64,000 nt of DNA from Hemileia vastatrix (lineage: Eukaryota; Basidiomycota; Pucciniomycetes; Pucciniales; Zaghouaniaceae): contig JASXTE010000015.1 in assembly GCA_030280995.1 (NCBI GenBank), forward strand, positions 20,013,001-20,077,000. Direction: 5' to 3'. The first letter of the stretch is position 1; each line of letters opens with the position of its first letter. Shown one piece after another: positions 43,640 to 55,100 of this stretch. The notes under the pieces were generated by a model. That model saw only the letters and a list, made by a program, of their open reading frames with translations, was not told the DNA's origin and made no database searches. Position numbers and translations under genes: made by a program.

Positions 43640-44780
43640 TTTCCTTCAACTTTACACAATCCTCCAGCTTGTGCATACCCCCACAATACATACATAACCC
43701 ATTATCCGCTCTTCTCTTCCTCTCAGCTTCTTTAAGTTCCCCTTTAGGATCCAGTATTTTGCTGATATTGCCTGGAGTCGAGCTTTTAGGTCAAGGCTTG
43801 TCCTTTCCCTTATTGGGTTTGGATTGAGTTGTCTGTGGGTGTGAAGAAGGTCCCGATTTAAAATTTAGGCCTTGAGATTTGTTGGCGTATCGACGATGTT
43901 GAAGTCATCCTTGGTAAACGCCGTCAAGTTCAAGGCTTTGATCCATTAAATCCGTTAGGGTAGTCATCTTCTGACCATGAAGATTTAACTGATCCAGAAT
44001 CCTTGAAGGAAGTCCTTTTGTGAAATGATACTTAAGGGCAGCATCATTCCAACCTACTCGAGTTTGAAGCGCTCTGAAGTTTGAGATATATTCAGAGGCT
44101 TTCCCATTATCACTCATGCAAAGAAAATCAAGTTCAATTTCTGCGTTGTCAGTTTCATTAGGGTCACCAAACAACGTGAAGAGTTGGTCTTTGAACTTTT
44201 CCCAGTTATTAATAAGTAAGTGGGTATTGGTCAAAGAGAGAATGAGAAGATAAGGTTCAAACCATCTTGCTGCTTTTCCGGCCAGAAATGAAGAAGCATA
44301 CACAACCTTTGATCAGTCTTTATTGAAGGTTCAATGGTCATTATGGAACAGGTGCTTGCAGGTTTGCAAGAAGGGCCGCAATCTGTCTGAATGTTCTCCA
44401 TCAAATTTATTAGGAGATTTCATAGAAGGAGTTTTGAATTTAGATCCCTCTGAAGACACTGAATTTGAAAGAGTCTTTATGAAACGTCTCATGAAATCTT
44501 CCAGAGAATTAGATGGTCCAGGTTCTGAAGGTTGACCAGAAGGGTGATTAGCAGGGACGGATGGTGCCTCGTGCATTGTATCCTCTCCTTCTTCATCATC
44601 ACTAGAATCATCAAAATCATGTGGGATGTCTTCTACAGATTGGACTGAATGTTGCCGTTCCCTAAGGTTGAGTGGCTCCAAGGAGTGAGTGCGGGAAACA
44701 GGCCAAGTGGCTGTTGGCCTGCCTCTGGCGCAAGCTCTAGTAGTAGAGCCTGTAGGAGGAGTGCGTTGAACAGGTGCCAT
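43640..44780 (-). pseudogene. E5 gag with frameshift and zinc knuckle
   Basis: Starts MAPVQRTPPTGSTTRACARG at 44780 with an acidic patch (DFDDSSDDEEGED). The core begins NKFDGEHSDRLRPFLQTCK. The frame then shifts near 44310 to the 44303-43905 stretch: SFLAGKAARWFEPYL, FKDQLFTLFGDPNE, AALKYHFTKGLP. A knuckle CMYCGGMHKLEDC (CX2CX3HX4C) is near 43660-43700. Confidence 0.8.
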
Positions 44781-44857
44781 TTTAAGAATTTAGAGAAAAC
44801 ACCTGAAAAGGGACGTAGTAGTGCAAAGAATGAGAACTACGGATAATTAAATTATAC

Positions 44858-45657
44858 TGTCACCGTAAGACCTACGCACAAGGTCAAGGATGTTCCTGTA
44901 AGTGAGATGAGGAGTTTAGAGACTTCTTTGAAGCACAGAGGAATGATTTGAGGGAGTGGTTCGAAGATGACTCAAAGGAAGAACTACTGCTTCGAGTTAT
45001 GTACAAGAAGGATTCTAATATAATTGAAAGGTAATATTTAAATTCTTAAGATCTCACAAAGGGTTGGAAAACTCAACAATCAAAGATTTAGGATTTAGAG
45101 ATGATTATTGATAAAATAAAGAAAGATATAATAATAATGATTTAACTTAAAAGATTTTACCACTATTAACTATAAATACGTTTTATAATTTAATTCTAAG
45201 GAATATCGAACCAAAAACCCAACCCCTTTTATATCCTTTACTCCTCCTCGCATCGACCTCATACCCATCCACTATTCCGCACACCACTAGAAATACATCC
45301 ATTACACCTGGACCCTCCTCACTAACATCCGTTAACCCTTTAATCCTCCACTATCCATTCCGTCCATGCTCACTACCCCTTTTAATAATTCACAGACATT
45401 TAATAAACCTTTTATTGCACCATTACATTGACTATTGCGCTGTGCGTCACTTATTGAAGAAAAGACTGAGACATACTATTGAGAGATTGACTAATTTAGA
45501 TTTAGAGTTTAGACCAGCGCGGTTTAATAGCGAGTACACAAAGGAAAGTTGCAGTTGCTATGGAGAATTGCTTTCTGCGCTTTGAATATGAATTTAGACC
45601 TCTGTATTATTGATTTAATGAGCTTCTTTTGCCTTGAGTGTCACGTGGCTCATGACA
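44858..45657 (-). repeat. E5 5' LTR (800 bp)
   Basis: Partner of 37264-38067. TATAAAA on the minus strand at plus 45227-45233. No obvious primer-binding site follows (minus GTATAATTTAATTATCC). Confidence 0.9.
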
Positions 45658-46255
45658 GGCTCCTTTATATTCTTTGGTTTTCATTTTATACTCTTTGGAT
45701 AAGTTATTTTACTTGTTTTTTATGGTATCTGCTTTTATCTGTTTATTCTATTTATGGTATGGGTCTGTGGTATCATTAATTGTGATTGAAGTTCCTTACT
45801 AGAGGTCTGGGTGTTGAAACTGCTTGAATTGGATGCCAAGGGGGAGGTGATGAGCCCTCACAGTGCTGTAATTGCCAGGGATAGCAGTGACATCATCTGG
45901 ATTGAAGGTCTGTGCACTCCAGTGGATTTTGGTATAAGGGAGGATTTGATGGGTTATTGGACATCACTTACTTACTATGCATTAAAAAAACACTATTACA
46001 CAATTATTATCATATATAAATATTTATAAAGCAGTTATAAATTGATATGTTCTTTATATAAGCTATAACTATATTTTATTGATCTATTTTCCACCACTAG
46101 CATGCATAAAAATTCAAGTATTGTGAGTTTATATCGAGAATAAATATTTTATTAGTCTTCCCCTGAGGTTTAATCACTAAACCATTTATCAATAAGTATT
46201 AGGACCATTAATATTTACTATTAAATCATACTTAGATACTAGCACACACTGATAT
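45658..46255 (+). repeat. Internal fragment of a family X LTR, plus orientation
   Basis: Reverse complement of about 50690-51300: shares GTCTGTGCACTCCAGTGG and CCAAGGGGGAGGTGATGAGC. Both LTR ends are missing. It directly follows the E5 LTR. Confidence 0.8.
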
Positions 46256-48626
46256 TTATTATAATACATACTTGTTAAAATTTCAATGATTATTATACTA
46301 GTAAAAGTGGCTAAAGTATTTACTCAATATTGGTTTAAACTATATCAACTAAGTATAGAACCTTGTATGTCAAAAATTAGTATAACTTCCTTTTTTCACA
46401 AACAATTGATTTTATACAACACAACAAAATGTAACGTGTTTGTAATTACTATAGTTAAATTTTTTCTGTTTTTTTAAAATAAGTATCCTAGTTAAACTAT
46501 TACATTGTTACAGGGCTTAAAGGGATGGATACATTGGGTTCTTTTATTCTGTTTTTGTAAATAGTTTCATAGAAATCCTAATTTCTTTTTAAAACTTCAT
46601 TTTAATTGTTTCCCTTCTTTTGTACACTTAGTAAAGTCTCAGAGGGCCTCATTTTCCTGTCTAAAGGCTTTGTTTTCTCAATTTGTAGTCTGCATTACTT
46701 ACATTACATTACAATTTACATACTTTTGTTCAAATTATAAGTTCTTTTCTTACAATTTTTTACTGTTAATAGTATACTAAAATTAAGGAGTAAAACTATA
46801 TAAAAAGTTGCTTAAAGAGTGTTTCAAGTGTTTTGTTTTGTTTTGTTTTTTTAGAGAAATAAAAACTTACTTAATAGTAAAAATAAAATCCTCATGTACA
46901 AAAGTTGTTCTTATTAAAATTCTTATTTTCATTATTAAATCTTGTAGTTACTTGCTGTTGTTCTTCTTTTCTTCTTAGTGCCTTTTTTTCCTTCTCTCTC
47001 TGTTGTATTTTTCTTTCTTCTTCTAGTTGACCTGACAAGATAAATGGTCTTATATTTCCTCTTGTAATGATTTGTAACTTACATTTGTTCTTTCAAACTT
47101 GAAACTTCCATCAGATGCTTTTATTTTTGGTGGAAATGGAAATGATTGAGATTTATTTTTTCAAATGGAAGGATTATTATTACACTTTGTGTAATTTTGA
47201 TTATCCTTATTCATTAGTAGATTGGTAGTTTCAATATCAACCTTAATTAATCTTTTTAAAAAATCAAACACAGTTTGATTTGTTTGATAAAAACATAATT
47301 TTTTTCTTGATTCATATTTTAATAAATGTGATTCATACAATTTTTCTAACTCACTGAATTTGTAGAAATTTCACTGTGTTTATTACTTAAAGAATCATAC
47401 TTGATAGCTAGAACCAAGTGTTCTTACCCTATTTCTTTGTTTCTTGTTGCTGGTTGAGAAATATTTAATTTTAAGGACAAAATTGGTTCATTTGTGAGCT
47501 TAATTGCTTGTTCCTCACACTCAGTCATTTTACTCCATGATGCTGAAAAAATTCTATGAACAGTTAGATTTTTATTAAAATACTTAACATCTTTATTTTC
47601 ACATTCTTCACTCTTTAGTGAAGCTCTCAACTCACTGATATGTGGTGGCAACTAAGGTTTAACTGTATTATTATCATAAATATTACTATTGTTATGGACA
47701 AAAGATAAATCAGGTGTATCTACATCAACACCCAATTGTCTCAAGTCTTCCTCAATTTGTTAAGCATCTTTTACATAAATAAATTTACCTGAATTTTAAT
47801 AGTAAGTATTATTTACAATCTTAGAAGATGATTTACTTAAAAAGGGATAGGAAAAATCCCTGGCTTTTGACACTTTTACTTTGGTTTGTAAGGGTGACTG
47901 GAAGTTGTCTGATGAGGGGCTGGATCCCTGTTGCAATTGTGGCTTTTCCACTGTTGGTGAAACCAATCCCACTTCCATTTTTCTACCAAGATCTTGTCCT
48001 GGGACTGATTTGATCTTCCTGGGGTAGGGGGTGGTTGGTTTTCTTATCCTACCATCAATTCTGCCAGTGTTTTATTCAACTGTTGTAATCCCAACCTGTA
48101 GTTGTTTTGCACATTCTACACCTCCATGATGATAGCAGACTTTGAATACTCCAACTTCAGAACTTGTCTGGCCAAATGGGACAGTTGATCCTGAAGAGGA
48201 TGTTTATTTTTTCTTTATTGTCACCTTATTTATTAGAGCATCTTTTTCCTCTATGATTAATTTTTCTGGTTGAGGATAAGACTGACCTTCCATATTTATG
48301 TCTGGGTTAATTGTTTTTAGCTTTTGACCTGGTATTAAAGACAGGTTTATCCCTTACATTATTGTGTGGAGCACTCATAATGTCTGAAATACTTATTTTA
48401 TATTCCTACAAAAAGGAAAACCTGTATGGTAATCAGTAGACAAAAAATATTAGTAATTTAAATACTAATAAAAGCACTGGAGCTTACCCTGAATTAATAT
48501 TTTTATTTATTTAAATAAAATATAATAAAATTTTAAATGATCTGTTAAAAATTAAATAATAAGTTTAATTAGACCTTTATAATGGTGAGGAATTAGCTTG
48601 CCAAGCTTTAACCAAATTTCAATTTA
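46256..48626 (-). pseudogene. Element E4: decayed gag region of the E3 family
   Basis: The part from about 47420 to 48390 parallels E3: PPHISELRASLKSEECENKD at 47570-47651 and the leader block around 47960-48380. Candidate primer-binding site TGGTTAAAGCTTGG lies on the minus strand at 48614-48601. Between 46256 and 47400 the sequence is very AT-rich with no recognisable protein. Pol is absent. Confidence 0.6.
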
Positions 48627-49541
48627 TGTCAGGCTAAGGTCAAGTACAAGGACGTGAACTAGCTTGAATAGTCAGTTGTCTAGAAGATTTTAATGGTCCT
48701 ATATGAATACTGTAGTTCTAATCCACTAAGTTGTAAAATATAATCAAATATAAAGGTCTCAGTAATATAATTCTCACTATTCTTATATATGGCTTACAAT
48801 CTTTATAGTTTGTAGAAAAATAGATTATATAAATTCAGATACTATTCAAAAGTCTTATAAAAGTACTAATTGATATGTATTGTAATTGATTTGGTTATAT
48901 TGGTTAAATTGTAATGATAAAGAATGAAGAAATACAACCCAAAAACCTCCTCCTTTTATACACACTGAGTTCCCCAATGATTCCCTTGATGTACCACCCA
49001 ATACACAGTTAATGACGCCTCTAAACAACTAATAGACATGCCCATCAACATTCCCAGTAACCCATGACATAATTAGAAGAGTAACAACCGCCAAAATCCT
49101 GTAATAATAAGGGAAATCCATCAAAATTAAAGAAAAAGACAAAAAAGAGAGTATATGCGTATAAAACAATAATATTAAAGACTAAAGGAGACTTTTTAAG
49201 GTTAATAATAGCTTAATAATAAGGGGGATTGACTTTAGAAATAATGGGGCTAATCCTGACATTATACTACGTGAAATTCCCATTCAAAAATAACCAAAAT
49301 TGACTGAGAAACCACCCAAAAACTTAAAAAAGAGCGTGAGATGTGGGGTAACTACATGCAGTTCTTGGCAGGCGCTTGCACGGGTAAATCCTTGACTAAA
49401 ATTAGGCGAATTTAAGCTTGGTGATGAAATAAAGTGCCAAGAGTGAGGTTATTAATGAAATTAGTGCATATAAACAAGGTCAATGCATTATTAATTAAGC
49501 TAGGACACTAAATAAGTGTGTTGTGGGTACACCTCGCACTG

Positions 49542-49613
49542 GTTTCCTTAGCTCAGTGGTTAGAGCAACTAACATGTCATAAGTGGTCACAGGTTCGACT
49601 CCTGTAGGGGACA
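49542..49613 (+). tRNA. tRNA-like unit 1 (best fold: anticodon UGU, unusual)
   Basis: 72 nt fold as a cloverleaf: acceptor GTTTCCT/AGGGGAC (7 pairs counting G-U), D stem GCTC/GAGC, T arm ACAGG-TTCGACT-CCTGT, discriminator A. Box A-like TTAGCTCAGTGG and box B GGTTCGACTCC are good. The anticodon stem ACTAA/TAAGT has one mismatch, and the loop CATGTCA has A instead of the invariant U33, with UGU at 34-36. It is therefore probably a tRNA-derived repeat and not a working tRNA gene. Confidence 0.5.
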
Positions 49614-49736
49614 CTATCCTTTTCCTCCTTAATAGGTTATGGGCCCAGCGTTATCTGGCTAATCCCCAGGCTGCGGTAAGGTAGTTGCCTAGTCAGCTCG
49701 GTGCACGGGGGGGTGTTGTGGGTACACCTCGCACTG

Positions 49737-49808
49737 GTTTCCTTAGCTCAGTGGTTAGAGCAACTAACATGTCATAAGTGGTCACAGGTTCGACTCCTGT
49801 AGGGGACA
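49737..49808 (+). tRNA. tRNA-like unit 2, identical to unit 1
   Basis: Same 72 nt as 49542-49613. Identity of both copies, including the anticodon-loop oddity, points to recent duplication or constraint by the pol III promoter boxes. Confidence 0.5.
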
Positions 49809-50445
49809 CTATCCTTTTCCTCCTTAATAAAGTGCCTGTCGCCTATTTTAGTGTGTTTCCCCACAGTGGGCGTAGAATGTGGGGTAATTATAGTGTGAAA
49901 AAGCTAACTTTGCTAAAAATGAAGCTATTCACACGGGAAAAAAGCAGGCAGTATGTAGCCAGTACACAGAAGCCATTTCTGGCATAAAAAACACCAAATT
50001 TGAAAAGTGTTATTTTTATGCATTTAAATAGCCAAATCAATAGTTCTAAATGAGCCCAATTGATCTGTCAAAGCGCAATTTTGATATTCTCAATTTTTTA
50101 GCGCATATAGTCAACTTTTAAGTGAAATAAAGCGCATTTCTTGTTTTTTGCATAAAACAATGAATATAACAGCTTTAAGTGTACTTAAAAATTATGTAGC
50201 CTTATACTTAAGGTTCTTAAGATTACCCTAAAATATTCCAACTTAATATTAAGTACATAAGACCTATAAAAGGTGGATATATGCGTGTATATAAGGTGTT
50301 ATAATGGCATTTTTTGTGTATTATCATAATTTTACTTATGTATACTATTTGTGTACTCTTATTTATTATTCCCATGTATAGTTCATGTGTTTAACATTAC
50401 TTTTTACTCAGTCCTGGAGATATACAGGCTGACAATTTAACTGGG

Positions 50446-51873
50446 TGTTATATTGGTGACCAAATAACAAGTGAAATTGGGTATATATTGGGTACAGTTA
50501 CTACTGTAATTACATAATTTTTATTTAAAAAAAGTAGTGCAATTATTATAAGGGTTCTTATATGCAATCACTCAGTTATAATGACCAACTAATGTGCTGC
50601 TGACTCAAATATTTGGTTTATATGAGCTATAATAGAGTAAAAATCATGTCCTAAGGTTATATTAAAATAATAAGTGATAAATTAGAAAAGACCCCCAATG
50701 GTCAGTATATGCTAGTACTTAAGTATGGTTTAATAGTAAACATTAATGTTCCTACTACTTAATATTAAATGATTTATATATTAAGCCTCAGGGAAAGACT
50801 AATAAAACTTTTATGCTCAATTGTTAACTCACAATATTTGGATTGGTGTGGACTAGTGGTGGAAAATAGGCTAATAAAATATAGTTATAGCTAATATAAA
50901 GATAATTTCAATTTATCAAGGCTTTAAAATATATTTGTATATTTTAATAACTTTTCTTTAATTTTGATTTGATTTGTAGTAAGTAAGTGATGTCCAATAA
51001 CCCACCAAATCCTCCTTTACTTATACCAAAATCCACTGGAGTGCACAGACCTTCAATTCAGATGATGTCACTGCTATCCCCAGCAATTACAGTTCTGTGA
51101 GGGCTCATCACCTCCCCCTTGGCATCCACTTCAAGCAGTTTCAACACCCAGACCTCCAGTAAGGACCCTACATCACAATTAATGATATCATACACCCATA
51201 CCATAAATAGAGAAAACAGATAAAAGCAGATACCATCAAGAAAAAAATAAAATAACTCATCCAAAGAGAATAAAATGAAACCTAAAGCATATAAAGAACC
51301 AAATCAACTGTTAAAGCCCCCAATAGCATCCCCAAGCATTCATCTTAACCCAGTAATCATATCCCAACCCATAAATTGGTGAAAATCCATTAAAGGAAGC
51401 AAATTAAGTGGTTGAAACTGTATATATGTGCCTGAAAAGGTGTATATGCTTGTTTAGGTGTGGTGAGTCCATTGAATACATCCATATGACCTAAAATAAG
51501 CAGAAAAATAAAGCTTATAGCCTGTTTAGATGGTTAAACCCACATATAGACCTATATATACATAGTATAACTGCATATTTCACTGAATATGAGGTTTATG
51601 CATACATATAAGCTTATGTATGTCTCTAATTACTTATTATCACTTAAGATAAGTATACTATGACTACATTAGCACCTTAATCAGTATTATGGGGCTATGA
51701 ATAAGCTATTTAAATTCATATAAGTCATATAATAGTGTAACAAATATATATATAAGCATAATAATTATATATATAAGTATTACAACCATAATATTAACTT
51801 ATAAGCTTAATTTAATTAAGGTTATCTTTTTAAAGACAAAAAATACTTAGTCCTGGGGATACCTAGACTGACA
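50446..51873 (-). repeat. Solo LTR of family X (1428 bp)
   Basis: Minus start TGTCAGTCTAGGTATCCCC at 51873 and end AATATAACA at 50446; aligns with the E3 LTR (10761-12183). Only 11 nt separate it from the next LTR at 50434. Confidence 0.8.
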
Positions 51874-52824
51874 GAGGAGGTGGTTACTGGATGTTTCTGA
51901 GCATAAAGAATCATATGGACCTGCTTCATCCTTTGTTAAATAATTGGGTGTAATGGAGAAATATGGCATTAAATTTCAATAATGTACAAATTTACATTTT
52001 AGTTTTATAAACCATTTTTCCCCTAGCATTAATGAACATCAGAAACAGAACTACACTCAAATTCTGATTGAAATGCAAGTTTCCATTCTTTGGAAGACTT
52101 CTATACCCCTAAAATCTCAATTTTTTTATTGCTATTATCCTGCTTAGAATTGTGGTTTAAGTATAACTAACCAACCATTTGTTACAAGTCTCAAGCCTCA
52201 TTTCTTAATTTGTGAAGATGTGTTGACTTTGATATATGTTGCTCCCATGCTCCACATTTTTTAATACCTTGTTGTTTTTTAAACAGGAAATTTAGTAGGT
52301 ATCCAAGTTAACAGATACAAATTTTTAAATTCACCACCGTGATTATAATTTCACAAAATTTCATATAGCACTTACAAAATGTCTTAGTCTTGGTACTAGT
52401 AGATTTCAGGTTAAAATTCCACCTCAAATTTATTCAAGTTTTACTGAGATCCACCCAAAGGTAAAATTTTGATTCTGTTAGACATTCCTGACCTTGCTCA
52501 GCCTCACTTTTTTATCACTATTATTATGCTTGTGTATTTCTTCATTATTTAAATCATTTTTCTTCCACTCATTACGGGTCGTCAAAGTCAGCAAATCAGT
52601 ATTTATGTTAAGTGCTGGTTTCAACCCAAATCAGTCATCACATACCAACATCTATTTTTTAAAACAAATGAACTATTTTATAAAATAATGAAACCAAACA
52701 CTCTTGTGAAGAAGGAATGGTTTGAATAAAAGCAGTATGTCATTTCAGTTTTGAAATACATCAAGGTTGGCTCTATTGTGGTTTAAAGATAGAAAATTAA
52801 CTTAGTGCTGATTTGGCCATAATA
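51874..52824. other. No gene recognised
   Basis: AT-rich sequence with short frames only. Nothing recognised. Confidence 0.5.
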
Positions 52825-53024
52825 GGGGGTATCAAAGTTAGAAATCTTCCATTTCATAACACCTCTTTTTTCCACCAAATCAACCATGATTATTTTTTTC
52901 AAATATGCCATATTGTGCCCCCAAAAACACCTTTTTACTCAGAATTAATGTCAAGTTTGTGGCTTTCTTTTTGTGTTGTGAAATACCTTTTAAATAATTA
53001 AAAAGTTCTAACTTTGATACCCCC
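52825..53024. mobile_element. 200-bp MITE, Harbinger-type ends
   Basis: Perfect 19-bp terminal inverted repeats GGGGGTATCAAAGTTAGAA flanked by TA on both sides. No coding capacity. The ends match the Harbinger element at 36260, so that family could have mobilised it. Confidence 0.85.
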
Positions 53025-54986
53025 TAATTAATTGTTGATTTCTAAATGCTGATTTACTAACTTTGACAATCCCTATTTTAAATGGAGTAAGAGAAGAAAT
53101 TCTATCTTAAAAGGCCCAAGCTTTTCTCAAATAGCTGTCCACGTTATGTGGAATTGGCTGGGTGAATTTACTTGTGATTTTTTTTTTTTTTTTTTACTTT
53201 TTTAATTTTTTTAATTTTTTTTTTTTTTTTTTTTTTTTGCAGCCTACCTTACTTCTGGGGTCAATGAGCCCTCGTCTTTTATTTTACCAAGTTTGTGTTT
53301 TTAATAAACCCAAGAATACTGTAGTCAAAGAGCCTTCGTTTTTTTCTTGCACCAAGTTTGTGATTTCAATAAGCTCGTTAATATGCACTATCCAAAACCA
53401 GAATCTTTTTCTGTGTGCATCACGTTCAAAGAAGTATCGTATTTTACAATACAAATCACAACATCCTATATAAGCAATACAAATTGCATGTATGTTTTAC
53501 ATGTATTTACTGCTATATGCTACAGCAGACCTCCACAGCAGAGTAATTATTCAAGTACATAATCATATATACTTGAATTGCTTTCCACAGAAAACAACAT
53601 TTTTTTATGTAGATACGTGCTGCTTGAAGCTACTTCTCATGCTGGGTTTAACTTGTGCTAGCACTGGTATAGATCAAGAGGTTTAACTTGTGATTAGCAA
53701 GGGATGAACATGTTCTTTTGTGTCTTGCTTCTTTTTCAAATTTTAACCTAGCTTCCAAACGGCACCTAACGATTTTCGGCATGAATCACAGCTACGTTCA
53801 CTCTTGTTTCCCCCTGGAAGCACATGCCAAGGGCTTTTCAGAAACTGCGCTCCACTTTGGTCTTGAAGTTTCAGCTCAAACAAATCATGTAAAAAGTAGA
53901 CAGTCCAGTGATACAGCTTATAAGCAATTTCACATCATCTATTCAATCAAATACCGTTCTTCCATGAGCTGCATGTTTTCGAATGGTTAAGTTCCTATAG
54001 ACATTCTGTTGTATTATATTGAAAACGTGCACCACACCCCGCCTTTGAGCTTCAAATTAACCGAACCTAGAAAAAAAACTTAATTTACATACCTCTAAAT
54101 TTCATAGTTAAAGTGGATAATTTTTTCTTCTTTTTAGTTAAACAAGGACTAGCATCCATTTATACGTTCTTTAATTAAAATTGGAGTAGTGGGGTTGGAG
54201 TGGGCAAGGTTGATTGGTGGAATTTAAGTTGAGTAGATGGAAGAAAATGATGCGGAAGGGTTTTGAAAAATGGAAGGGGCAGTCTAGTAATCTTAGTTCT
54301 TACTGGCACTAGACTTTGTCTCACTGCAGCTTGTATATCATAAGTTATCGGTCTTGTTTCCCCTTCCTATGTAAATCTTGCTCTGTAGCGCCAAAGTCAG
54401 TTCCGAATATGGCCCTTCAAAGCCGGCATCACAGGCGTAACAGTGCCATCTTAATATTTACCTGAAAAACTTATTCGATATTTTCATGTTTCTATTTGCT
54501 TTCTTATCTGCGATCCTGGATAGTCAGATACAACATGAATAAATGTAACGTCCTGTGACTGCTACAAGAGGGAAGTTTGGTTGCCGATACATTGCATAAC
54601 CCACTTACTTGTGTGTCTTCCTTTTCAGATGTATATCTTTAAAATAACTTTGGATTACCTTCGCGTCGACGCCCTAAGATGAGTTCTGTAAGTATGATAA
54701 GACATCTACAATCAAAATGCAAGGAGAAAAGGGACTATCCCTCTTTTTATTTTGTGATGTATTCTATCTTGATTTTTTTTTTTTTTTTTTTTTTTTATGC
54801 GCTGAAGAATGACTAGCGTGGCTCGTGTACACATTATAATTGAAATATTATCCTATTAATTCAATTTAATATTGTCTTTGTAAGCTTCAAAAGCATAAAC
54901 ATCTTTTGGTCAAGAGATAACAATCGATATGGTACCAAATCTTAATCCCAAAGATTTTAATCATGAGGCAACAGGTAGCTATTTCC
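53025..54986. other. No gene recognised; poly-T tract
   Basis: Poly-T at 53178-53239. Short plus-strand frames at 53347-53990 have no family features. Splice-like signals near 54400-54690 (GTAAGT at 54689) hint at a small unrecognised gene but no protein is supported. Confidence 0.4.
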
Positions 54987-55100
54987 AAAAAACCTGTAGT
55001 TTTCTCGCCACTTATCCTCCGCCAAACGTCTAGGTCACCTGACCTGACCAGACGATTTTGGTGGAGGATGGAAGGCAAGACAACCGCAAGCGTTTTCAAA
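54987..55100. repeat. Fold-back element A
   Basis: Imperfect inverted repeat: left arm TTTTCTCGCCACTTATCCTCC...ACGTCTAGGTCA pairs with right arm GACCAGACG...GGAGGATGGAAGGCAAGAC. The right end AACCGCAAGCGTTTT is shared with fold-backs B and C. Confidence 0.75.

Larger units (their letters stand above)
37264..45657 (-). mobile_element. Element E5: Ty3/gypsy chromovirus with an antisense gene
   Basis: 8.4 kb between LTRs at 37264-38067 (804 bp) and 44858-45657 (800 bp), both with TGTCA...TGACA ends. Minus order: gag, zinc knuckle, protease, RT, RNase H, integrase and chromodomain in one pol frame with nonsense codons, then a plus-strand spliced gene just before the 3' LTR. No matching target duplication is visible (GTAGG versus GGCTC). 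The left neighbour is a Harbinger and the right neighbour an LTR fragment, so the ends may come from recombination. Confidence 0.85.
49517..49829 (+). mobile_element. Dimeric tRNA-derived insertion (SINE-like)
   Basis: The homologous LTR at 63880-63930 lacks this block, which shows it is an insertion. Flanks AAATAAG (left) and AATAAAG (right) look like an imperfect target duplication. It contains two near-identical tRNA-like units with a 195-bp period, each preceded by TGTTGTGGGTACACCTCGC and followed by CTATCCTTTTCCTCCTTAA, with a GC-rich linker (49636-49713) between them. There is no poly-A tail. Confidence 0.6.
48627..50434 (-). repeat. LTR of E4 (family X), interrupted by a tRNA-like insertion
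   Basis: Minus-strand ends TGTCAGCCTG (50434) and GCCTGACA (48627). Carries TATAAAA (plus 48954-48960). About 1.5 kb without the 313-bp insertion at 49517-49829. The outer 680 bp match the LTR at the window end (63317-64000) in inverted orientation. Confidence 0.75.

Noticed and set aside
53162..53473. Phe-rich ORF
   Set aside because: Driven by a poly-T tract.
54400..54700. Small spliced gene starting MALQSRHHRR
   Set aside because: A donor GTAAGT and an acceptor-like TTTTCAG exist but frames stop quickly and no protein family is recognised.
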